A stretch of 64,000 nucleotides of DNA from Rhynchopus euleeides (taxonomy: Eukaryota; Euglenozoa; Diplonemea; Diplonemida; Diplonemidae). Positions 1 through 15,000 of this stretch are shown piece by piece. A program made the position numbers and the translations under genes. The first letter of the stretch is position 1; each line of letters opens with the position of its first letter. The notes beneath the pieces are model-generated. The model was not told where the DNA came from and did not search any database. It was given only the letters and a program-made list of their open reading frames with translations. The DNA is taken from positions 806,001 to 870,000 of the forward strand of contig OY723271.1 in NCBI GenBank assembly GCA_963210315.1, written 5' to 3'.

Positions 1-3000
1 GCGCTCCGCGCACATCTGGCCCGCCCCGCATGCGGTGCCGTGCGTGGAGCACAGCGTCTCCGTCTTGCACTGCGCCACAGTCCCACCGACCTGCACACCG
101 TCGTTTGCGTCCGGGCACTGGCACATCCAGTTGTCGATGGCATCCACATCCTGCTGCGGGTCGACGCACGTCTGCCCCTTTGCCGAGCACACCTCGTTCC
201 CGTTGGGCTTGCCCAGCCACTTGCTCGACGCCGAGCACTCGTCCAGCCGGCATGTCGCCACCTCGCGCAAAGCCGGGGCACCCACGTACGGGTACGTGCA
301 CATGCACTGCCAGTCCCCAGCCTTCATCGTGTCGGGGTCGTGGCACAGCTGCATCGGCTTGCCCTTCGCGTCCAGCACCTGCGAGCATGTCGCGCGGTTG
401 GCAGGCTGGGCGCACTCGTCCACCTCGCACACAGCCGCCGCACCACGCTGCTCGCCAACCTGCGGGGACGGGCACTTGCAGCGCCAGTCGCCCAGGCTCG
501 ACGGGTCCGTGCTGGGGTCAATGCACTCCTGCTCTGCCGCCACGCAGGCGTGCGTGGGTGACCCGGGCTTCGTCGCGCACGTCGCGCACGTGGAACGGCA
601 CTCATCCAGGATGCACTTCGTGGGGCCGTTGCGCATGGCCTCGCCCGCCTGCGGCGACACGCAGCGGCACTCCCAGTTCCCGACCGTCACCTCATCCGGG
701 TCGAAGCACGACTGCCCCACGTTCGTGCACACCGACGCAACCTCAGGTGCGCTGCACTCGCCGACGTACGTGCACGTGGCGGGCTGTGCGACAGCACTCC
801 CCTTCGCAGGCGAGACACACTGGCAGATCCAGTCCCCACGCGACGTGGCGCTCATGTCCTCGTCGTGGCACGTCTGCCCCACGGATGTGCACTCCTTCTC
901 GTGCAGCAGGCACTCGTCGAAGGTGCACACAGCCACAGCCCCGACCTTCTTCCCGACACCCGGGGTGTGGCACTCGCAGTACCAGTCGCCCGTCACCATC
1001 TCCGACGTGTCCGGGTCGATGCACGCCTGCTCCTCCTGCATGCACACCTTCCCGGGCCCCTCGCACTCGTTGTAGCGGCAGTCTGCGATGGCCGCCACTG
1101 CGGAAGCCTTCGACATCGAGCACAGGGATTCGTGGGCGCAGCAGGCGCAGCGCCAGTCCGACAGCGACGTGGGGTTGGTGCTTCCCTCAAGGCAGGTCTG
1201 CCCGTTCATCGTGCACATGTTCCCAGCACCGGTCTTGTCCGCGCACGTGTCGCACTGCGCGATGCATTCGTCGAGGATGCAAGAGGCGGGCCCACCCTGC
1301 GCGCGGTCGCCGACCTGCGGTGCGAGGCACTCGCAGTACCCATCCTCCCCGGCCTTCCCAGACACGCAGATCTGGCCGAGCGACGTGCACTTCTCGCCGT
1401 GCACGTTGCACCACGACGTCGGGGGGGCGACACACGGGGCCGGTGCCCCCACCGCTGTGCTGTTCACAGTCTTCGACAGCTGGTCGGTGCAGCGGCACTG
1501 CCAGTCGCCGGACACAAGGATGTCCATGTTCGGGTCCTCGCACAGCTGCCCCACGCTGGTGCACACCGCGGCGTTCTTCGCGTCCTTGCACTCGTCCCAC
1601 TTGCACGACGCCACCTTCGCCGTGGCCTCGCCAGAAGCCGGCGATGCGCACACACACTTCCAGTCGCCCGTCCCGTCCGACACGTGGGTGTTCTCGTCGA
1701 CGCACGTCTGCCCCGCCGCTGCGCACACGGCAGCCAACCGCCCGTTGTTCAGCAGGCACTCGTCCACCAGGCACTCCGCAGGTGCACCCACAGTCGAGCC
1801 CGCCTGCCCCTGCGGGCACACGCACTTCCAGTCCGACAGGTCGGCCGGCGACACCGACGTCTCCTGGCACGACTGGCCCACAGCCTCGCACGTGTTGCCG
1901 GCACCCTTGTCCGCGCACGTCGGGCACTCCACCTTGCACTCGTCGAGCTTGCACACAGCAGGCCCACCGCGCGTGCTGATGCCGACCGCAGGGGACACGC
2001 ACTGGCACACCCAGTCCCCAGCCGTCTGCACGTCGGGGTCGAAGCATGTCTGGCCGACCTGCGTGCAGGTCTTGCCGTTCACGTCGCACTCGCCGGTGAA
2101 GGTGCACGTGGCTGCCGCCTTCGGCATGTCCGTGCCCGACGACCCCTTCGGGCACGCGCACACCCAGTCTCCGATCGACTGCGTCGGGTCCTTGCACAGC
2201 TGCCCGGCTGCGGCACACACCCTCGCGGGCTCGGACGCACACTCGTCGACCAGGCACACCGCAGCACCGCGTGTCACGGGCTCCCCGAACTGCGGCGGCA
2301 GGCACTCGCAACGCCAGTCGCCGACGCTCTGGGGCGAGCGGTTGGGGTCGACACACATCTGCTCCTTCAAGTCACACACGTTCTTCACGCCCCACACGGC
2401 CACATCGGTGCTGCACGTCCCGACACGCTCCTCGACAGGCCCAGCCAGCAGGCCCTTGCACTTCTCGTCGTTCTTGTTGTGCTCGTTGGTTGCGTCGAGC
2501 ACGCACCACGCCCCGCCCGCACGCCCCGTCGGGTTGCAGCACCCCGCGTTGCACGGGCTGTCGATCCCGGGGCCCACGCCCTTCGAGCTGAGCTCAGCCA
2601 TGGTCCACCCGCACTCGCACACGCAGCCGTCCGTCGTCGTGCGCGGCACCTCGTTGCATGTCAGCGCCCCGAAGTTTGTCACGTCCAGGCACTCGTCCAA
2701 CTGGCACGACGCCACGTTGGCCGTGGCCGTGGGGAACCCGGTCGGGCACATGCACATCCAGTCGTTCGTAGACGCCGTCGAAGGGTTCATGTCGAAGCAG
2801 GTCTGCCCCGCGAGCTTGCACACGTTGCCGCCGCCCTTGTCCGCGCACGTGTCGCACACCGACTCGCACTCGTCCAGCGAGCACTCAGCGGGCTTCGTCG
2901 TCGCAAAGACGCCGCCCTTGGCGCAGTGGCACTCCCAGTCGTCGCGCGAGCCCGGGGTGGGCTTCGGGTCGATGCACACCTGGCCCTCCTTCTCGCACGT

Positions 3001-6000
3001 GTGGAAGTTGTCCTGGAGGTTGCACTCGTTCAGGATGCACCGCGCAGCACGCCCAACGCCCACACCGCTCATCCCCTCCGGGCAGCGGCACTCGAAGTCG
3101 CCGAGCGAACCCGCATCCTTGTTGGGGTCGGCGCACACCTGCCCCTCCGACGGCGTGCACACCATCTGGTTCTCGGGCAGCAGGCACTCGTCCACAGTGC
3201 ACACGGGGATCGCGAGGGTCTTGCGCCCCGTCGCCGGCGGCTTGCACACGCACATCCAGTCGCTCGTGGAGCGCGCGTCCTTGTTCGGGTCCTCGCACAG
3301 CAGGCCCACACGCTCGCACGTGTTGCCCTCGTTGTGGTCTGCGCACGTCGGGCAGATCTCCGCGCACTCGTCGAGCGTGCAGTTCGCCGCACGCCCAACA
3401 GCCACGCCCGACATCTTGTCCGCCGACGGGCACATGCACATCCAGTCGGCCAGAGAGTTCCCGTCCTTGTTGGGGTCCGTGCACGTCTGGCCCGCTGCCG
3501 AGCAGGTCGTGCCAGCACACGTCGTGCACGTCGCAACGCACTCATCGAGCACACACGTGGCAGGCCCGCCCACCGTGCTGGCCCCCGTCGCCGGCGGCAG
3601 GCACTCGCACTTCCAGTTCTTCGCGACGGTGGCGTCGGGGTCGACGCAGGCCTGGCCCTTTGCCGTGCACGTCTGGCGCACAGCCTCAATCTGGCACTCG
3701 CTCTGCGGCGGCGTGCAGTCGGCAGCCCCCATCACCGCCTTGCCCTGCAGCACCGCATTGCCCGCACCCGCCAGCTCCGGGCAGTGGCACTCCCACGTCC
3801 CCTCCGCAGTCGTGTCCGTGTCCACGCACGTCTGCCCGAACTCGTGGCACGCCTTCTCCTGCTGCATGCACTCGTCCGTGAGGCACGTCGCGAGGGCCAT
3901 CACCGCCGACCCCTGCGAGGGCGGTGCGCAGCGGCACTCCCAGTCGTCCTTCGCGTGCCAGTCCGGGTCGACACACAGCTGCCCCACGCACGTGTCGAGG
4001 TTCGCCGGCTTCGTGCACTCGTCCTCCTCGCACACCGCAACGTTGCCCACCGCGGTGAAGTTGGTCTCCTTGCAGCGGCACAGCCAGTCGCCGAGCGAGC
4101 CCGACGCCGTGTTCGGGTCCTCGCACGTCTGCCCTGCGGCATCGCACACGTTCGGCTGCCCCGACACGGGCACCGCCGTCGTGTTGCCGGACGTCACACA
4201 CTCGTCGATGCTGCACTCCGCAACCTTCTCGTTTGCCGTCTGCCTGGACAGCGGCGGCGGGCACACGCACTTCCAGTACCCCTTGAGACCCGGCTCCGTG
4301 TCGATGCACGTCTGCCCTGCGGCCCGGCACACGCTCCCGTGCAGCTCGCACTCGTCGACCGTGCAATCCGCCACCTTCGCCGTGGCGTTCCCGGCCCACG
4401 GCGACACACAGCGGCACTCCCAGTCCCCACGCGCGGTGGATGCCGTGTCGGGGTCGTAGCATGTCTGCCCCTTCGCCGCACACACGTCCGTGCCGTCCAG
4501 CGTGCACTCGTCGATCACGCACGCCGCCACAGACGCCGTCGCCTGCCCCTTCATCGGGGCACGGCACTCGCAGCGCCAGTCCCCCGTCACCGTGTTGTCC
4601 GGGTCCTCGCAGTCCTGCTCCACCGTCGTGCACGTCGACCCGTGCAGGTCGCACTCGTTGACCACGCACACGGCTGCCGCGGTCCGCTTCGACCCGCTCG
4701 CAGGCGCCAGACAACGGCACTCCCACGTGTTCAGCCCCGTCACCGGGTCGGTGTTCTCGTCGACGCACGTCTGCCCAGCGTCCGTGCAGGTGGAGCCAGC
4801 GCAGGTCGGGCAACGCGACACGCACTCGTCCAGCTTGCACACCGCAGGGCCCATCGTCCCGGGCACACCTGTGGCGGGGGGCACGCAGCGGCAGCGCCAG
4901 TCGCCCTTCTTCGTGAGGTCCGGGTCATCGCACACCTGCCCCGCCGTCGTGCACACGTCGGCGACCGTCGGGTCCTCGCACTCCCCGACCAGCACACACT
5001 CCGCAGGCGCCCCCGTCACCTTTGCCCCCGTCGACGGCGCCACGCAGTGGCACTCCCAGTCGTCCAGGCTGCCGATGTGCTTGTCCGGGTCCACGCACAG
5101 CTGCCCGCGCTCGCTGCACACGTGCCCGTGCTTCTTGCACTCGTCCACCAGGCACAGGGCCGGCCCCTTGACGGCGGTCCCCGCAGCCGGCGGCGGGCAG
5201 TGGCACTCCCAGTCACCGAGGCTGTTGCCCGCCGTGTTCGGGTCGATGCAGTTCTGCTTCGACGCGAGGCACACGTGCGCCGCCCGCTCGCACTCGTCCA
5301 CCGGGCACTGCGCCGCAGCCGCCACCGCGCTCATCGTCGACGGCGGCGTGCACTTGCACACCCAGTCGTTCAGGCTTGTGAACGTCGGGTTCGGGTCCAC
5401 GCACGTCTGCCCGACCGACGAGCACGTCGTCTTCGCGCACGTCGCGCACTGGCCAACGCACTCGTCCAGGTGGCAGTCGGCGGGCGACGCCACCGCAAAC
5501 CCGGTTGCCGGGTCGCGGCACACGCACCGCCAGTCCCCGGCCACCGTCTTGTTGTTGTCGAGGCAGGCCTGCGGCGGCTGTGCCCCCTCGCACACGACGC
5601 GGTTCTCCACGCACTCGTCCACCTCGCAGATCGCAACGCCGAGCTTCTTGCTTGTGGCAGACGGCTGGGGGCACACGCACTCCCAGTCGTTGATCGTCTG
5701 CACATCCGGGTCCACACACGTCTGGCCCGCCGCCTTGCACTGCTCGTCGTGGATCAGGCACTCGTCGATTGTGCAAGTTGCCGGGGACGCCGTCTTCGTC
5801 CCCTGCTGCGGCGGCGGGCACACGCAGTCGAAGTCGTTCAGGCTGTCCAGGTGGGAGTCGTGGCACTGCTGACCGGCGTCTGTGCAGATCGTCCCGGGGA
5901 TCTTGCCATCCACGGCAACCGTGCACTCGTCGATGCTGCAGTCCGCCAACCCGTTCGTCATGAACTTCGCCTGCATAGGGGGCGGGCAGCGGCACTGCCA

Positions 6001-9000
6001 GTCGCCCGACGAGTACCCCTTCGTGTTGACATCCACACACTCCTGCCCGGACTCCTGGCACACGTTGCCGCCGCCCTTGTTCGCACACGTCTCGCACACC
6101 GATGCGCACTCGTCCACGATGCACACATCCACGGCCCCTCCAACCTGGTAGGACGTCCCGATGACGCACTTGCAGTACCAGTCCGACGGGCTCGTGTGGT
6201 CCGGGTCCACGCACTCCTGCTCCTCCAGCATGCACACGTTCCCGCGCCCGTCCTTGTCAGCGCACGTGGGGCACACGGTTGCGCACTCGTTGATCGTGCA
6301 TGTCGCGACAGGCCCGTTCTTCTGCGAACCAGACGCCGGCGGCGGGCAGTGGCACTCCCAGTCGCCCACCTTCGACGTGTCCGGGTCGATGCAGATCTGC
6401 CCCGCATCCAGGCACGTCGGCCCGTGCACCTTGCACTCGTCGTCCGTGCACGACAGCACGGCAGCAACCGTGCGCGAGTCCGTCGACGGCGGCGGGCACT
6501 TGCACACCCAGTCCTTCAGGTGCTTCGGCGACGTGCTCATGTCCGCGCACTCCTGCTGGGCGTCCGAACACGTCGTCCCCGCGCACGTGGCGCACATCTC
6601 CACACACTCGTCCAGCTGGCACACCGCCGCGCCGAGCGACATCGGGCTCCCCTTCGACGGGGGCACGCACTTGCACATCCAGTCGCCCGTCTTCGTCTTG
6701 TCCGGGTCCTCGCAGTCCTGCCCGTGCAGCTCGCACACGCCCGGCTTCGCCTGGTCGGTCTTCTGGCACGTCGAGCAGACCGTGACGCACTCGTCAAGCT
6801 CGCACGTGGCCGGCCCGTTCTTCTGCGGCGTCCCCGTGTACGGCGCAATGCACATGCACTGCCAGTCCCCGGTAGTAGTGGTATCCGGGTCGTCGCAGTG
6901 CTGGTCCGCATCCGCACAGATCTTCTGGTTGGCCCCCTCGCACTCAGGCGGCGGCAGGCACCGCGCCGGCTTCTGCTGCCCAGGCACACCGGCGTCGGGG
7001 GCAACGCACTCGCACACCCACGTGTCCTTGGTCTTCAGGTCCGCGTCCTTGCACGCCTGCCCCGAGCTCCTGCACACCTCCGCGTGTGTCTTGCACTCGT
7101 CCTCCTCGCAGTCAGCCGACGCACCGACGTTCGACCCCACCGCAGGCGGCACGCACTCGCAGTACCAGTCAGCCTTCTTCGTCTCGTCGGGGTCGATGCA
7201 CATCTGCCCCTTCGCGCACACACCCGTCTGCTGCTCGCACTCGTCCTCCTCGCACAGCGCCACGTTCGTCACCGCAAAGGTGTGTGACGGGTCGGCACAC
7301 TTGCACACCCAGTCGTTGCGCGACGACACCGACTTGTCCTTGTCCTCGCACTCCTGCGCCGGCGACGCAGTCGCACACAGGTTACCCTTCCCGTCGTCCT
7401 TGTCCGCACACGTCGGGCACTTCACCACGCACTCGTCCAGCACGCACTGGTCGACCGGCGCGGCCACGCGCGACCCGAGGCTCGGCGGCGGGCACTTGCA
7501 CATCCAGTCGCTCAGCGACTTGTCCGAGATGTTCGGGTCCTCGCACACCTGCCCAACGTCGGCGCACACGTCCGTCCCGTTGCCCGTCGCGCACGTCGGG
7601 CACGTCTCGACACACTCGTCCACGTTGCACTCCGCAGCGGCACCCTGCTGGCGCCCCATCATGTTGCCGGTTGTGCACTCGCAGAACCAGTCGTTCAGCG
7701 ACGCCCCCGACTTGTTGTCGTCGACACACTTCTGGTGCGCCTTCTCGCACGTCGCCGCGTGCTGCACGCACTCGTCCACATCGCACACCGCGGGCTGCTG
7801 CATCCCCGACGCCCCCGTCTGCGGCTGCACGCACTGGCACTGCCAGTCCCCGTCCACCATCTTGTTCGGGTCCACGCACAGCTGGCCCGCGTCAGTGCAG
7901 GTGTTGTTCTGCCCAGACGGCACACCGGGGATGGTGGGGCGCGGAGCCGCCCCGCCATCCTGCGGCACCTGCCCCTCCGCCATGCACGACCCCCTCGAGG
8001 TCTGGCCCGCCCCCAGCTGGCACTTGGCCTTGCCCTCGTTGTACGGGTGGCCCGCCGCAATGTAGCACCAGTCGCCCTGGGCCGCACCGTTCGGGTTGCA
8101 GCACCCCGTGCTGCACGGCTCTGTCGACCCGGGGCCTGCAGGCATCTGGATCAGCTTCCCGTTCATGTCCTTGAACACCGCTGTCCAGTCGCACGAGCAC
8201 AGGCACCCGTCCTTGGTGTACCGCGGCAGGTGCTTGCACTTCACCGCACCCGAGAACTCGTGGCACTCGTCGCGCCCCTCCGCGCAGGAATCCACCGGCG
8301 TCGCCACCGCAAACTTCCCGCTGTTCTTGCATGTGCACGTCCAGTCGCTCAGGCTGGTCGACGTCGTCACAGGGTCGTGGCACGTCTGGTCCTTCAGCAC
8401 GCACACGTTCCCCTTCCCGTCAGTGTCCGCGCACGTCGGGCACTTCACCGTGCACTCGTCGAGCGTGCACGTCGTCATCGGGCCCAGCTTCTGGGTCCCC
8501 GTGCTCGGGGGCGGGCACTGGCACATCCAGTTGTCCATCTTCGAGGCGTCGGGGTCCACGCACGTCTGCCCGGCGTCCTCACACGCCGTCTTGTGCTCCT
8601 CGATGCTGCACTCGTCCTCCTCGCACTGTGCAGCCACACCGACGGCGCTCGTTGCCGACGGGGGCAGGCACTTGCACATCCAGTCGTCCTTCTTCTTCGT
8701 GTCCGGGTCGTCGCACGTCTGCCCCGCGGTGACACACACCTGCTCGTGCGTGCGGCACTCGTCCTCGTCGCAGACGGCCACGGCCGTGAGGGCGCGGCCC
8801 GTCTTCGGGTCCTGGCACTCGCACTCCCAGTCGCTCAGCGTCGTCAGGCTCTTCTCCACGCACGACTGCCCCGCCTTCTCGCAGATGTTCCCCTGCCCGC
8901 TGTTCGCGCACGTCGGGCACTGCACCTTGCACTCGTCCAGATCGCACGTCGCGGGCTTCGCCGTCGCAGCCCCCGTCGACGGCGGGGGGCACTTGCACCG

Positions 9001-12000
9001 CCAGTCCAGCAGGCTCGTCGGCGACGTGTTCAGGTCCTCGCACTCCTGCCCTGCGTCCTCGCAGATCTTGGCGCCCCCCTGCTTCAGGTTGCACGTCGGG
9101 CACACCACCACGCACTCGTCCAGCTTGCACTCCGCAGGCACGTTCTTCCCGTTCGTCCCCGTGGCCGGCGGGATGCACTCGCACTCGAACTTCCCGTTGT
9201 TCGGGTCCGTCCCTGCGTTGCACTTCTGCCCCACTGAGTGGCACACGTCGCCGCTCACCTCGCAGTCACCCGGCGGGTCCACGCACGCTGCCGGCTGCAG
9301 CGTCGTGGGGGGCCCGGTCTGCGGGGGGATGCACTCGCACATCCAGTCGTCCTTCTTCTTCGTGTCCGGGTCCTTGCACGTCTGCCCCTGCTGCTTGCAC
9401 GTGATGTCGTTTGTCTGGCACTCGTCCACCGCGCAGTCCGCCATGCCCCCCGTCATCGCGATGTGCTGGTTCGGCGGCGGGCACGTGCACTTCCAGTCAC
9501 CAGCCTTGTTCTGGTCCGGGTCCTGGCAGATCTGCCCGTCCTCGCACTTGTCCTTCGCGTCCGTCAGACACTCGTCAATCAGAGGCATCGGCGTCGGCCC
9601 AGGGGTCGGCGCATCCGTAGGCGGCGTCGGCGTCTCGGGCACAGCAGTCGGAGGCACAGCCGTCTGCGGCGCAGGTGTCGCGGGCACGTTGGTTGCCGGC
9701 GCGTCGGTGACGGGGACGGGTGTCGGCGGAACCGCTGTCGGCGGCGCCACGGTGACAGGCGCCATGGTCAGGGGTGTCAGGTTGCAGTCCTTCCCGTTCC
9801 AGAAGCACTTCCGGTTTGTGTCGCACTTCGCCTCCGTGCACAGCGTGTAGCACTCGCTTTCCGCGCACGTGCTCGTCCCGTCCCACACGCACGCCTTGTC
9901 CGCGTCGCACGCCGTCTGATTCGTCAGGTCTGTGCACGTCTTCGGCTTCACCGCAAGCTTCTTCCCGAACTGGCTGTTCGGGTCGCACAGCGAGTTCAGC
10001 ACAGACCCGGGGATCTCGTCCAGCTGCAGGTTCATGAAGTGGTCACCGTGGGGCTCGCTCACCAGCGGCTTCAGCTTCACCTCTGCGTTCTCGTCGTCAA
10101 ACGAGTGTGCGTCGAAGCGGCGGATCACAATACCGAACACCGTCACGTCCTCCGTCTTCAGCTTCGCCTGCGCCGCCTCCAGGATACCCGGGTACGTGCT
10201 CTTCCACTTCTTGTCGATGCAGATCCCGCACGACCCCCTGCAGCACGAGTCGCCGTCGTAGTCCGTCAGCCCGCCGTCCGCCACGATGATCGCGACGTGC
10301 TTCCTCCAGGCCGGGCTCCACTGCGGGGTGAAGGTGTTGTCCGCCACATCGAGCAGGGCGTCGTGCAGGTACGTCCACTGGGCCTGGTAGTTCGCCTCGT
10401 GCCAGTCCAGGTCGCCGTACAGCTCGTCCCTCATCCCGGAGAGGTGCCCGTCCGTGCACTGCCCGATGGCGCACTTCGTCGGGTGGTCCTGGTCCGGACG
10501 CGCCTCCGCCATCGAGAACTGGATGAAGGTCATACGGAAGCCCGAGTCGCGCGACGCGTCAGCACCCTTGGTGTGGTCGTCCCCCGTCAGCGGGACAATC
10601 TTCACCCAGTCGCGCATGATCTCAATCATCCCGTAGAACCCGTGCGGGTGGCGCCCGAAGGTCCGCCTCATCGACCCAGACCCGTCCAGGATGAACGCGA
10701 TGTCCAGGTCCGGGCACTTGTCGAACTGCTGCCCGGCACAGTAGCCACCGCCAGCCTTGTGGTGCCACACGCAGTCGGGGTCGTTCTGGCACGGGCACCT
10801 GTCCGTGTACTTCTCACATGTCTTCGGGACGCACGCCTGGCTGGGCGTCGTCACCTGCATGCACTTCGGGTCCGCATTGCACGGGTCCTGCGTGGTGTGC
10901 TTTGCGCACTCAGTCGTGAGGCACACCGGGGGGGCCTTCGTCACGTCCCAGTGGCATGCCAGGTCGTGGTCGCACTTCGACTCGTCCTTCAGCAGAGCGC
11001 ACGGCTCCGGGGCGCACGGGGTGGTGCCGTCCCACTTGCACAGCGGGTCCTTCTCGCACGGGTCCTGCATCGTGTGCGTGCAGACCTTGGGGTTGCACAT
11101 CGCCACCTTGTCCGTCGGCGACACCGTGTTCCCCACCGTGGCAGGCCCGCTCCACACGCAGTCCGGCTCCGCCTCGCACGTCCCCTTCTCAATCTGCAGG
11201 CACTTCTTCACCTCGCACTTGTTCGGCCGCGCCGGGTCGAAGTCGCACACGTCCAGTGTGCAGAAGTCCGGGTCACCCGCAGGCGGCGTGCACGGCAGCG
11301 GCATTGCCACGGACACGCCGAGGCAGTCCTGCTCCTCCGTCGGCGGGCGGCACGGGTTGTCGATGCACTTGTCCGTCCAGAGCGGGTCCCACAGGCACGT
11401 GTCGTCCTGCTTGCACTGGTCCTGGTCCTTCCCAGTGCAGCCCGGCGGCTTGTGGTCGCAGTCCTGGCCGTTCCACTTGCACACCGGGTTGGTGTTGCAC
11501 GTCGCCTCGTCGCACAGCGGGTAGCACACAGACTCCTGGCACGACGGCGTCTTCGTCCCGTCCCACACGCACGCCGTGTCCTGCATGCAGCCCTGCTGGG
11601 TGTCCTGCTTCGCGCACCCAGGCGACGTCACCGCAAGCTTCTTCCCGAACTTGCTGTTCGGGTCGCACAGCACGTTCAGCACAGATCCGGGGATCTCGTC
11701 CAGCTGCAGGTTCATGAAGTGGTCGTAGGTCGGCTCCGTCACCAGCGGGGTCAGCTTCACCTCCGCGTTGTCGTCCTGGAAGGTGTGGTAGTCGAAGCGA
11801 CGCATCACAATACCGAACACCGTCACGTCCTCCGACCGCAGCTTCGACTGTGCCGTGTCGAGCATCCCCGGGTACGTGCTCTTCCACTTCCGGTCGATGC
11901 AACGGGGGTTGCCGCAGCGGTCCTCGCAGCACGCGTCACCGTTGATGTCCGTCAGCCCGCCGTCCGCGATGATGATCACAACGTGCTTCCTCCAGGCCGG

Positions 12001-15000
12001 GCTCCACTGCGGGGTGAAGGTGTTGTCCGCCACGTCCTGCAGGGCGTCGTGCAGGTACGTCCACTGGGCCTGGTAGTTCGTCTCGTGCCAGTCCAGGTCG
12101 CCCTCCAGCTCGTCCAGCCGCCCGGAGAGGTGCCCGTCCGTGCACTGCCCGACGTTGCAGTTCGTCGGGTGGTCCTGGTCCGGCCGCGCCTCCGCCATCG
12201 AGAACTGGATGAAGGTCATACGGAAGCCCGAGTCGCGCGACGCGTCAGCACCCTTGGTGTGGTCGTCCCCCGTCAGCGGGGCCGTGCGCACCCACTCGCG
12301 CATGATCTCAATCAGCCCGTAGAACCCGTGCGGGTGGCGCCCGAAGGAGCGGCGCGTCGACCCAGACCCGTCCAGGATGAACGCGACATCCAGGTCCGGG
12401 CACCTGTCGAAGTTTGTGCTCGTGCAGTATGCCCCGTTGGATCCGTGGTGCCACACGCAGTCCGCGTCCTTGTCACAATCGCACTTCTTCCCGTACTTGT
12501 TGCACGTCTTCGGGACACACGCCTTGTTCGTGGGGTCGTACATGCACTTGTCGCTGGCATCGCACGGGTCCTGCGTGGTGTGCTGCGCGCACTCGGTCAG
12601 TGTGCAGACAACGGGCGACTTCGTCACGTCCCACTTGCACGACAGGTCGTGGTCGCAGTCCTTCTCGTTCTTGTACTGCGTGCACGGCTTCGGCTTGCAC
12701 GGGGTGGTGTTGTCCCAGTCGCACAGCGGGTCCTTGTCGCAGTCTGCCTGCATCGTGTGCGTGCAGACCTTGGGGTTGCACATCGCCACCTTGTCCGTCG
12801 GCGACACCGTGTTCCCCACCGTGGCAGGCCCGCTCCACACGCAGTCCGGCTCCGCCTCGCACGTCCCCTTCTCAATCTGCAGGCACTTCTTCACCTCGCA
12901 CTTGTTCGGCCGCGCCGGGTCGAAGTCGCACACGTCCAGCTTGCAGAAGTCCGGGTCACCCGCAGGCGGCGTGCACGGCGCCGGCATCGTCACGGACACG
13001 CCGAGGCAGTCCTGCTCCTCCGTCGGCGGGCGGCACGGGTTGTCGATGCACTTGTCCGTCCAGAGCGGGTCCCACAGGCACGTGTCGTCCTGCTTGCACT
13101 GGTCCTGGTCCTTGCCGGCGCAGCCCGGCGGCTTGTACTCACACGAGGCCCCGTTCCACTTGCACACAGAGTTGGCATTGCACGTCGCCTCGTCGCACAG
13201 CGGGTAGCACACAGACTCCTGGCACGTCGTCTTGACCGTGTCCCACACACACGCCGTGTCCTGTGCGCACAGCCCCTGGTCGGTCTTGCTGGCACACCCA
13301 GGCTTCGACACCACAAGGTGCTGCCCGAACTTGCTGCTCGGGTCGCACAGCACGTTCAGCACAGATCCGGGGATCTCGTCCAGCTGCAGGTTCATGAAGT
13401 GGGTGTCCGTCGGCGTCGACACCAGCGGGGTCAGCTTCACCTCCGCGTTGTCGTCCTGGAAGGTGTGGTAGTCGAAGCGACGCATCACAATACCGAACAC
13501 CGTCACGTCCTCCGTCCGCAGCTTCGCCTGCGCCGCGTCGAGCATCCCCGGGTACGTGCTCTTCCAATTCCGGTCGATGCAACGGGGGTTGCCGCAGCGG
13601 TCCTCGCAGCACGCGTCACCGTTGATGTCCGTCAGCCCGCCGTCCGCGATGATGATCACAACGTGCTTCCTCCAGTCCGGGCTCCACTGCGGGGTGAAGG
13701 TGTTGTCCGCCACGTCCTGCATCGCGTCGTGCAGGTACGTCCACTGGGCCTGGTAGTTCGCCTCGTGCCAGTCCAGGTCGCCCTCCAGCTCGTCCAGCCG
13801 CCCGGAGAGGTGCCCGTCCGTGCACTGCCCGATAGGGCAGTTCGTCGGGTGGTCCTGGTCCGGCCGCGCCTCCGCCATCGAGAACTGGATGAAGGTCATA
13901 CGGAAGCCCGAGTCGCGCGACGCGTCAGCACCCTTGGTGTGGTCGTCCCCCGTCAGCGGGGCCGAGCGCACCCACTCGCGCATGATCTCAATCAGCCCGT
14001 AGAACCCGTGCGGGTGGCGCCCGAAGGAGCGGCGCGTCGACCCAGACCCGTCCAGGATGAACGCGATGTCCAGGTCCGGGCACGCGTTGAACTTCGGCGG
14101 GGTGCAGTACCCGCCTGTCGCGCTGTGGTGCCACACGCAGTCCGCGTCCTTGTCACACGGGCACTGTGTCGTGTACTTGTCGCACGTCTTCGGGACACAC
14201 TTGTCCTTCGAGCCCCACATGCACTTGTCGCTGGCATCGCACGGGTCCTTCGTCGTGTGCTGCGCGCACTCGGTCAGTGTGCACACAGCGGGCGACTTCG
14301 TCAGGTCCCACTTGCACGACAGGTCGTGGTCGCAGTCCTTCTCGTTCCTGTACTGCGTGCACGGCTTCGGCTTGCACGGGGTGGTGTTGTCCCAGTCGCA
14401 CAGCGGGTCCTTGTCGCAGTCTGCCTGCATCGTGTGCGTGCAGATGTCAGGGTTGCACATCGCCACCTTGTCCGTCGGCGACACCGTGTTCCCCACCGTG
14501 GCAGGCCCGCTCCACACGCAGCCCGGCTCCGCCTCGCACGTCCCCTTCTCGATCTGCAGGCACTTCTTCACGTTGCACGAAGGGCTGTTCGACGTGTCGT
14601 GCTCGCACACCTCCAGCGTGCAGAAGTCCGGGTCACCCGCAGGCGCCGTGCACGGCGCCGGCATCGTCACCGCGTGGGCGATGCACGAGTCGCTTGTCTG
14701 CTGCTTGATGCACGGGTTGTCGATACACTTGTCGGCCCAGATCGGGTTCCACAGGCACGTGGCGTCCTTGAGGCAGTCCGCCTGGCTCAGGGAAGGGCAC
14801 CCCGGCGGCTTCATCTCGCAGCGGTCCGACGTCCACTGGCACAGCGAGTTCTTGTTGCACGCGGGCTCGTCGCACAGCGCGTAGCACACAGACTCCGTGC
14901 ACTGCAGGCGCGACGAGTCCCACTGGCACATGGACGACCCCGAGCACTCGTCCATGGTCATGAGCGGGCACCCCTTCGTCGTCGACATGCTGCCCGACCG

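Noticed and set aside
865-7287. Plus-strand open frame of 2,140 codons (and others up to 2,437 codons, repeated in copy 2)
   Set aside because: They lie exactly antisense to the giant exon, are Arg/His/Ala/Leu-rich with no domains, and are explained by codon bias on the minus strand.
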